Assembly: GCA_036759125.1 (NCBI GenBank)
Contig: DAIOVG010000065.1
Span: 1-13,333, forward strand
Direction: 5' to 3'
Length of the DNA: 13,333 bases
Origin: CAXXOK01 sp036759125
GTDB lineage: Bacteria > Bacillota > Clostridia > Christensenellales > Aristaeellaceae
Both the position numbers and the translations under genes were made by a program. The notes under the pieces are model-generated. The model worked only from the letters and a program-made list of their open reading frames with translations. It searched no databases and was not told where the DNA came from. This document shows, piece by piece, positions 7,265 through 12,187 of the stretch. The first letter of the stretch is position 1. Every line of letters begins with the position of its first letter.

Positions 7265-7297
7265 GTGGTCATACGGAACAGTACATGCTCCTCCCAC
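7265..7297 (-). promoter_or_regulatory. L1 translational operator (rplK leader RNA element)
   Basis: On the minus strand the RNA folds as GUGG (7297-7294) with CCAC (7268-7265). Inside lies an asymmetric loop (GA against GUAUGA), then GGAGCA with UGUUCC and a UGUAC loop. Two short helices split by a GA / AUGA-type loop is the known L1-binding fold, and GUGGGAGG also occurs in the L1 stalk of 23S rRNA. It sits just ahead of the rplK ribosome binding site, as expected for L1 autoregulation. The fold was derived by eye. Confidence 0.72.
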
Positions 7298-7299
7298 GA

Positions 7300-7339
7300 C
7301 CTTTCCACAGTGGAAAGGCGCAGCGCGCACTGCGTGCGC
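7300..7339 (-). other. Two tandem hairpins in the nusG-rplK spacer
   Basis: Transcribed first is GCGCAC/GTGCGC (7339-7325, loop GCA). CCTTTCC/GGAAAGG (7318-7300, loop ACTGT) comes next, immediately before the L1 operator. Neither is followed by a T tract, so they are not simple terminators. They could be RNA processing or attenuation elements, or a scaffold for the operator. Confidence 0.5.
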
Positions 7340-7363
7340 TTTGTTGACCGCCTCAGCGATCAA

Positions 7364-7897
7364 TCAAACCTTGGTTACTTCTTCCAGGCCGACTTCTACG
7401 GGCATTTCGCGCCCAAGGAACATCTTTACCTTGACGGTCAGCTTCTGCCGCACGGTATCGACATCTTCCACAAAGCCGGTGAAGTTCTCCAGCGGGCCGG
7501 ACAGAATGCGCACCTCTTCGCCGATGGCAATGCCGAACTCCACGCTGTGTTCCTGCGTGGACAGCATCATGTTCACTTCGGCGTCCGTCAGCGGTACAGG
7601 TTTGCTTTCCGGGCCCACAAAGCCGGTAACGCCGCGGGTATTGCGCACAAGGTACCAGCTTTCGCTGGTCTCGATCATGTGCACCAGCACATAACCGGGG
7701 TATACCTTGCGCTGGGTTTTGACGCGGCGGTTGTTTTTGATCTCGACAACATCTTCCACGGGAACGCGGACGTCCAGGATCAGATCCTGCATGCCGTTAT
7801 TCTCCACAGATTTTTCGATGTTGTCCTTCACCTTATTCTCGTAGCCGGAATAGGTGTGCACAACATACCAGCAGGGCTCGTTTTTTTTCTCGGCCAT
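7364..7897 (-). CDS. nusG: Transcription termination/antitermination protein NusG
   Basis: The 177-residue NusG binds RNA polymerase and links it to Rho, pausing and the ribosome (S10). An NGN domain begins with CWYVVHTYSGYENKV and includes KVYPGYVLVHM and TRGVTGFVG. The KOW domain is GEEVRILSGPLENFTGFVEDV near residues 125-145. Length is normal. AAGGAG seven bases upstream overlaps the secE stop, so secE and nusG are tightly coupled, as in most bacteria. Confidence 0.98.
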   Translation of the reverse strand: MAEKKNEPCWYVVHTYSGYENKVKDNIEKSVENNGMQDLILDVRVPVEDVVEIKNNRRVKTQRKVYPGYVLVHMIETSESWYLVRNTRGVTGFVGPESKPVPLTDAEVNMMLSTQEHSVEFGIAIGEEVRILSGPLENFTGFVEDVDTVRQKLTVKVKMFLGREMPVEVGLEEVTKV

Positions 7898-7908
7898 TCC
7901 CTTACTCC

Positions 7909-8178
7909 TTATGCCTTGGGCATCATCAGCTGAATCAGCGCGGACGCGCCGGTATCCAGCAGCCCGATGATCACCATCAGGAAGACGATCATCAGGATGA
8001 CGATGATGGAAAAGTTAACCAGCTTTTCCCTGGTCGGCCAGGTGACTTTGCGCAGCTCGTGCCAGGTGTTTTTAAACGCGTTTCCGATCTTCAAAAAGAA
8101 CCTTTTGAAGGCGGAACCGGTTTTCACCAAAGCGTTGGAGCTTTGCTTCTTGGCCGGCAGTTTGTTTGTGTTTGCCAT
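7909..8178 (-). CDS. secE: Preprotein translocase subunit SecE
   Basis: This 89-residue protein is the single-pass SecE that clamps SecY in the Sec translocon. A basic N-terminal region precedes the amphipathic signature NTWHELRKVTWPTREKL (about 38-54). One membrane helix of I, V, L and M residues follows at about 58-77. Size is that of short Gram-positive SecE rather than the three-helix Escherichia form. AGGAG nine bases upstream supports the ATG. It lies between rpmG and nusG in the common order. Confidence 0.96.
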   Translation of the reverse strand: MANTNKLPAKKQSSNALVKTGSAFKRFFLKIGNAFKNTWHELRKVTWPTREKLVNFSIIVILMIVFLMVIIGLLDTGASALIQLMMPKA

Positions 8179-8197
8179 CGTACTTTGCTCCTATCCG

Positions 8198-8359
8198 TTA
8201 CTTCGTTTCGCGGTGAGCCGTGTGCTTTTTGCAGAAACGACAGTACTTATTCAGCTCAATGCGATCGGGCGTGTTTTTCTTGTTTTTGAGCGTATTGTAA
8301 TTTCTCTGCTTACACTCGGTGCAAGCCAACACAACTCTGTTCCGGGCGATACTTGCCAT
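8198..8359 (-). CDS. rpmG: 50S ribosomal protein L33, zinc-binding type
   Basis: The reading frame encodes 53 residues, from MASIARNRVVLACTECKQR to HTAHRETK. Two CXXC pairs (C13/C16 and C40/C43) make a zinc ribbon, so this is the C+ paralogue; many Firmicutes also carry a cysteine-free copy expressed in low zinc. GGAGGT lies about eight bases before the ATG. It starts 27 bases after fusA and ends 19 bases before secE; rpmG-secE-nusG is a conserved order. Confidence 0.96.
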   Translation of the reverse strand: MASIARNRVVLACTECKQRNYNTLKNKKNTPDRIELNKYCRFCKKHTAHRETK

Positions 8360-8386
8360 TGCCGGCACCTCCAATATCTGATTTCG

Positions 8387-10465
8387 TTAGTCTTCTTTGC
8401 GTCCGGATACCTTTTCGGCGATGCTCTTGGGTACCTGTTCATAGTGATCGAACTGCATCGTGAACAATCCGCGGCCCTGTGTGCGGCTGCGAAGGTCTGT
8501 TGCGTAGCCGAACATTTCGCTCAGCGGCACAAACGCGTGCACGCTCTGCTCGCCCATGCGGGCTTCCATGCCTTCGATGCGGCCTCTGCGGCTGGTGATG
8601 TCGCCGATCACATCGCCCATATACTGCTCTGGAATGATGACCTCGACCTTCATGGAAGGCTCCATCAGGCAGCTGTCAGCGTGCTTGAGGGCTTCTTTGA
8701 ACGCCATGGAGCCGGCGATTTTAAAGGCGATTTCCGAGGAATCGACCTCATGATAGCTTCCGTCGAAAACCGTGGCTTTGAAGTCCACAACTTCGAAACC
8801 GCCGACGATGCCGGACTGTGAGGCTTCCTTGATACCCGCGTCGATCGGGGCAATGAATTCCTTGGGAATCACGCCGCCGATGATTTTGGACTCGAAGGAG
8901 TATCCGGCGCCGGGCTCTGCCGGTTCGATACGGATTTTACAGTGACCGAACTGGCCGTGTCCGCCGGTCTGGCGCACATAGCGGCCTTCGCCTTCGGCTG
9001 TCCTGCGGATGGTTTCGCGGTAGGCCACCTGGGGTTTACCCACGGTTGCTTCCACCTTGAACTCACGCAGGAGCCGGTCCACGATGATTTCCAGATGCAG
9101 TTCACCCATACCGGCAATAATGGTTTGCCCGGTCTGGGGATCGGTGTAGGTTTTAAACGTCGGGTCTTCCTCGGCGAGCTTGACCAGCGCCAGAGTCATT
9201 TTTTCCTGACCGGCTTTGGTTTTGGGCTCGATGGCGACCTGGATCACGGGGTCCGGGAACTCCATCGACTCGAGGATGATGGGATGTTTCTGATCGCACA
9301 GCGTATCGGCGGTGGTGGTGTCCTTTAGGCCGACGATACCGCAAATCTCACCGGCAAAGACAGTTTCAACCTCTTCGCGGTGGTTGGCGTGCATCATCAC
9401 CAGACGGCCGATGCGTTCGCGTTTTTGCTTTGTGGAATTATAGGTGTAGCTGCCGGCATCAATCTGGCCCGAGTACACGCGAACAAACGCAAGCTTGCCC
9501 ACGAACGGGTCGGTCATGATTTTGAAGGCAAGCGCCGCGAAGGGTTCTTCGTCGGACGCCTTGCGCGTCAGCTCGACTTCGGGATGATCGGGCTTCTGGC
9601 CTTTGATGGCCGGAACGTCCAGCGGGGAAGGCATATAGTCCACCACCGCATCCAGCATCGGCTGTACACCTTTGTTCCGGTACGAGGTACCGCACAGAAC
9701 AGGGGTCATATCGCATGCGATGGTCGATTTCCGGATGGCTTCCTTGATTTCCTCGGTGGAAATCTCCTCGCCCTCGAAAAACTTCTCCAGCAGCGTTTCA
9801 TCCTGCTCGGCAATAGCCTCGATGAGCATTTGCCGATATTCCTCGGCCTGTGCTTTCAGCGCTTCGGGGATCTCCTCTTCGCGCACGTCCTTGCCTTCGT
9901 CATCATAGTACACTTCGGCCTTCATGTTCACAAGATCGATGATGCCCTTGAAGTCCGCTTCCTTACCAATGGGAAGCTGAATGGGCACAACGTTGGCGCC
10001 CAGGCGCTCTTTCATCATTTTGACGACACGGAAGAAGTCCGCGCCCATGATGTCCATCTTGTTGATATAAGCAATGCGGGGTACGTGATAACGGTTTGCC
10101 TGTCTCCACACGGTTTCGCTCTGGGGTTCCACGCCGCCTTTGGCGCAGAACACGGCTACGGAGCCGTCGAGCACACGCAAACTACGCTCCACCTCAACGG
10201 TGAAGTCCACGTGACCGGGTGTATCGATGATATTAATGCGATGGCCCTTCCATTGACGGGTGGTAGCAGCGGAGGTGATGGTGATACCGCGTTCCTGCTC
10301 CTGCTCCATCCAGTCCATGGTGGCGGCGCCTTCATGCACTTCACCTAACCGATGCGTACGACCGGTATAGAAGAGTATGCGCTCGGTGGTAGTTGTCTTT
10401 CCGGCATCGATATGTGCCATAATGCCGATATTACGCACCTTGTCGAGCGTGTGGCTTCTGTGCAT
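8387..10465 (-). CDS. fusA: Elongation factor G
   Basis: The 692-residue EF-G is the GTPase that drives ribosomal translocation and helps recycle ribosomes. The G motifs are AHIDAGKT (17-24), RGITIT (59-64), DTPGH (81-85, with His85 the GTP-activating histidine) and NKMD (135-138). A G5-like CGTSYRNKGVQ follows, in the form common in Clostridia. Domain IV includes YVRQTGGHGQFGHCKI, and the C-terminal domain V carries SRRGRIEGMEAR. Length is normal, with no truncation. The AAAGGAG site is 11 bases before the ATG, a little long but acceptable. Upstream is rpsG, as in the str operon. Downstream, however, is rpmG and not tuf. Confidence 0.98.
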   Translation of the reverse strand: MHRSHTLDKVRNIGIMAHIDAGKTTTTERILFYTGRTHRLGEVHEGAATMDWMEQEQERGITITSAATTRQWKGHRINIIDTPGHVDFTVEVERSLRVLDGSVAVFCAKGGVEPQSETVWRQANRYHVPRIAYINKMDIMGADFFRVVKMMKERLGANVVPIQLPIGKEADFKGIIDLVNMKAEVYYDDEGKDVREEEIPEALKAQAEEYRQMLIEAIAEQDETLLEKFFEGEEISTEEIKEAIRKSTIACDMTPVLCGTSYRNKGVQPMLDAVVDYMPSPLDVPAIKGQKPDHPEVELTRKASDEEPFAALAFKIMTDPFVGKLAFVRVYSGQIDAGSYTYNSTKQKRERIGRLVMMHANHREEVETVFAGEICGIVGLKDTTTADTLCDQKHPIILESMEFPDPVIQVAIEPKTKAGQEKMTLALVKLAEEDPTFKTYTDPQTGQTIIAGMGELHLEIIVDRLLREFKVEATVGKPQVAYRETIRRTAEGEGRYVRQTGGHGQFGHCKIRIEPAEPGAGYSFESKIIGGVIPKEFIAPIDAGIKEASQSGIVGGFEVVDFKATVFDGSYHEVDSSEIAFKIAGSMAFKEALKHADSCLMEPSMKVEVIIPEQYMGDVIGDITSRRGRIEGMEARMGEQSVHAFVPLSEMFGYATDLRSRTQGRGLFTMQFDHYEQVPKSIAEKVSGRKED

Positions 10466-10502
10466 AGAGTATGGGTCTCCTTTCGTTTGCGCGTAAAAGC
10501 GA

Positions 10503-10518
10503 GCTGGTTTTTACCAGC
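10503..10518 (-). other. Small hairpin over the rpsG stop codon
   Basis: On the minus strand GCTGGT and ACCAGC pair perfectly (6 bp) around AAAA; the first arm contains the last Trp codon and the start of the TAA stop. A short TTTT follows five bases after the stem. It may act as a weak attenuator or a barrier to mRNA decay between rpsG and fusA. Confidence 0.4.
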
Positions 10519-10981
10519 GGTAGTGTGCGAATGCCTTGTTGGCTTCGGCCATGCGGTGCATTTCCTCTTTGCGTTTCACGGCGCTGCCGGTGTTGTTGGC
10601 GGCGTCGAGCAGTTCGCCGGCGAGGCGCTCGGCCATGGTCTTTTCACCGCGCTTGCGGCTGAAATCGATGAGCCAGCGAAGCCCCAGGGTCTGGCGGCGT
10701 TCGGGGCGGATTTCGATAGGCACCTGGTAGGTGGCGCCGCCAACACGGCGGGCTTTGACTTCCAGCTGCGGGGATACGTTGGCCAGGGCGGCGGCGAAGA
10801 CGTCGTTGGCGTCCTTGCCGGATTTCTCGGCGATGGCTTCAAATGCTGTGTAGCAGATACGCTGCGCAGTGCCGCGCTTGCCGTCCAGCATGATCTGGTT
10901 GATCAGTTTGGTGACAACCGTGGTCCCGTATACGGGATCGGGCAGCACCTCGCGCTTGGGTATAAAACCGCGACGGGGCAT
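10511..10981 (-). CDS. rpsG: 30S ribosomal protein S7
   Basis: The 156-residue S7 nucleates assembly of the 30S head and contacts tRNA at the E site. It begins MPRRGFIPKREVLPDPVYG and contains QIMLDGKRGTAQRI, VKARRVGGATYQVP and LIDFSRKRGEKTMAERLA, all canonical, ending AFAHYRW. An extended frame reaches 11023, but AGGAGGT six bases before 10981 and the family start MPRRG fix the ATG there. Length then matches the typical 156. The 202-base spacer ahead of it is long and may hold an S7 feedback site, as in the Escherichia str operon. Confidence 0.97.
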   Translation of the reverse strand: MPRRGFIPKREVLPDPVYGTTVVTKLINQIMLDGKRGTAQRICYTAFEAIAEKSGKDANDVFAAALANVSPQLEVKARRVGGATYQVPIEIRPERRQTLGLRWLIDFSRKRGEKTMAERLAGELLDAANNTGSAVKRKEEMHRMAEANKAFAHYRW

Positions 10982-11183
10982 AATTCTACCTCCTAAATGA
11001 TTGTAGGCTTGTTCCGTTGGCATGTGCGCTTAACACGGGATTCCTGACGGCCGTCAGCATCAGCCGCTCCGCAAACCGGAAAGCCACGCGGTGTGAAAAT
11101 CTACCTTTATCGTAGACGATCGCCTGCGCCCGCTTAGAAATGGCTCCTGCATGAGAAACGCAAAGGCATGAAGAAGGGATTGA
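10982..11183 (-). other. Long rpsL-rpsG spacer with palindrome, possible regulatory region
   Basis: This 202-base gap has no plausible gene. It contains a perfect 14-base palindrome CTGACGGCCGTCAG (11044-11057) and a short TCTAC/GTAGA hairpin just upstream in transcript order, then AGGAGGT before rpsG. In enterobacteria the equivalent spacer carries the S7 repressor target. I cannot match the sequence to that site by eye, and I see no convincing internal promoter. Confidence 0.4.
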
Positions 11184-11552
11184 TTACTTCTTCTTTGCGC
11201 CGTACAGGGAACGGCCTTGTTTACGGTTGGCAACGCCAGCGGTATCCAGCGCGCCGCGGATGATGTGATAGCGGACGCCGGGAAGATCGCGTACGCGGCC
11301 GCCGCGGATCAGCACCACGCTGTGCTCCTGCAGATTATGGCCGATGCCGGGAATATAACACGTACCTTCGATCTGATTCGTCAGACGGATACGTGCAATT
11401 TTGCGCAGGGCGGAGTTAGGCTTTTTAGGCGTCCGTGTCTTCACGCTGAGGCATACGCCGCGTTTCTGCGGGCAGCTCTGCAGAATGGGAGACATGGACT
11501 TCTCCACCATTTTCTTGCGCCCTTTGCGAACCAACTGATTGATCGTGGGCAA
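11184..11552 (-). CDS. rpsL: 30S ribosomal protein S12, TTG start
   Basis: The 122-residue S12 controls decoding accuracy and is the streptomycin target. MPTINQLVRKGR, TPKKPNSALRK (41-51), GHNLQEHSVVLIRGGRV and RKQGRSLYGAKKK are canonical. K43 and K44 are wild type, but residue 88 in GGRVRDLPG is Arg (codon CGC) where most bacteria have Lys. D89, the methylthiolation site, is kept. Only the TTG at 11552 gives the family start MPTINQ; a GTG three codons earlier overlaps the ribosome binding site GGAGG, which stands seven bases ahead of the TTG. It follows the L7Ae-like gene after 72 bases. Confidence 0.97.
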   Translation of the reverse strand: MPTINQLVRKGRKKMVEKSMSPILQSCPQKRGVCLSVKTRTPKKPNSALRKIARIRLTNQIEGTCYIPGIGHNLQEHSVVLIRGGRVRDLPGVRYHIIRGALDTAGVANRKQGRSLYGAKKK

Positions 11553-11560
11553 ATAGAACA

Positions 11561-11565
11561 CCTCC
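11561..11565 (-). promoter_or_regulatory. rpsL ribosome binding site
   Basis: GGAGG on the minus strand, followed seven bases later by TTG. It overlaps the alternative GTG, so that codon is unlikely to be used. This site decides the rpsL start. Confidence 0.75.
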
Positions 11566-11624
11566 GAGTTATTTATCCATAAAGCTCCTCAACCCCGGGA
11601 GCGATATGACCGGGAACTGTGCGG

Positions 11625-11870
11625 CTACCTGAGGATGGCCGCTGCGGCTGTTTTGACGGCGATGAGGCAGGCCTTGCCGAGCGCCTCCATGCTGTCCGTC
11701 TGGATGATGGGCACCTTGTGCTCCTCACAGGCGGACTCCACCTGGCGGTAGATGAACTCGTCGGCATCCGTGCACAGGTAAACCTTTGCTGCCTGGCCGG
11801 ATTTTACGGCGCGCAGCACCTGCTTTAAGCCGACCACGCGTTTTGCCGGATTGCGAAGCGCTTCGTCCAT
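11625..11870 (-). CDS. ybxF: L7Ae/L30e-like ribosomal protein (YbxF family)
   Basis: This 81-residue protein belongs to the L7Ae/YbxF group of kink-turn RNA-binding proteins found next to rpsL in Firmicutes. It shows the family pattern: RVVGLKQVLRAVKSGQAAKVYLC, then DADEFIYRQVESACEEHKVPI and a final helical stretch. An extended frame runs to 11900, but I start at the ATG at 11870: GGAGGAG is ten bases upstream and the length then equals that of Bacillus YbxF (about 82). It is the first gene of the cluster, right after the promoter at 11980-12008. In Bacillus this gene sits after rpoC; here rpoC is absent. Its role in bacteria is unclear; ribosome association or autoregulation is possible. Confidence 0.9.
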   Translation of the reverse strand: MDEALRNPAKRVVGLKQVLRAVKSGQAAKVYLCTDADEFIYRQVESACEEHKVPIIQTDSMEALGKACLIAVKTAAAAILR

Positions 11871-11979
11871 GCCGGGTTCACTCCTCCATAGGATGGTCAA
11901 AGTGGCCTGGTATCAACCGTTTCCGGCTGTTTACCGCGTCGCCGACTGCATACAGATGCACACAAAGGGCAACTGTAAC

Positions 11980-12008
11980 ATATTATCACTTGAAATGTAG
12001 ATTGTCAA
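11980..12008 (-). promoter_or_regulatory. Main promoter of the ribosomal protein cluster
   Basis: A consensus TTGACA (12008-12003) and TAATAT (11985-11980) are 17 bases apart on the minus strand. TGA sits directly before the -10, giving an extended -10 element. Transcription should start near 11973. Confidence 0.8.
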
Positions 12009-12058
12009 ACGCTTTTGGAAAAGGCATGTCAGGGATATGTAAGATTCCCGTAAATGAT

Positions 12059-12130
12059 TTCGTTCGCCGCCGGCTTGTCCATTTCACCGGCATTTTGAGG
12101 CGGAATGGATGAGCCGAAGCGGCGAACGAA
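12059..12130. repeat. Long imperfect inverted repeat (hairpin)
   Basis: The outer arms are perfect over 12 bp (TTCGTTCGCCGC, 12059-12070, with 12119-12130). A 2-base bulge follows, then CGGCT with AGCCG, two wobbles, TCCATT with AATGGA, and a few more pairs to a 10-base loop at 12089-12098. About 29 pairs can form. No T tract follows on either strand, so it is not a normal intrinsic terminator. It begins 57 bases past the end of the metY-like gene. Confidence 0.75.
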
Positions 12131-12187
12131 CACCTGAAACCCTATTGGTTGATTCTACGGTGAACCTGCATGGATATCAGCAGCATT

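Larger units (their letters stand above)
11871..12187. other. 317-base intergenic region between metY-like gene and the ribosomal cluster
   Basis: No gene is supported here. On the minus strand, in transcription order, it holds a 72-nt imperfect inverted repeat, then the cluster promoter, then a leader of about 103 bases. The leader has one tidy hairpin, CAGCCG/CGGTTG with a GAAA tetraloop (11929-11914). A kink-turn for the L7Ae-like product was looked for but is not clear. Confidence 0.7.

Noticed and set aside
8360..8386. A missing or remnant tuf gene or tRNA between fusA and rpmG
   Set aside because: Only 27 bases separate the genes and they are occupied by the rpmG ribosome binding site; no remnant is visible.
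7967..8821. A 284-residue plus-strand open frame across secE, rpmG and the fusA end
   Set aside because: It runs antisense through three well-supported genes, and its composition is that of a complementary-frame artefact.
9380..10348. A 322-residue open frame on the plus strand inside fusA
   Set aside because: It is antisense to a fully canonical EF-G, rich in His, Gly and Phe as expected of a reverse-frame shadow, with no recognisable domain or ribosome binding site.
10982..11023. Upstream start extending S7 by 14 residues
   Set aside because: AGGAGGT sits inside that extension, and the family begins MPRRG at 10981.
11871..11900. Upstream ATG extending the L7Ae-like protein by ten residues
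   Set aside because: GGAGGAG lies inside the extension, and the shorter form matches the usual family length.
11871..11973. Kink-turn in the leader for autoregulation by the L7Ae-like protein
   Set aside because: A GAAA-capped hairpin is present, but no clear three-base bulge followed by tandem GA pairs could be drawn by eye.
12059..12130. Long hairpin read as an ordinary Rho-independent terminator of the metY-like gene
   Set aside because: No T tract follows on either strand, so it was listed as an inverted repeat of unknown role instead.
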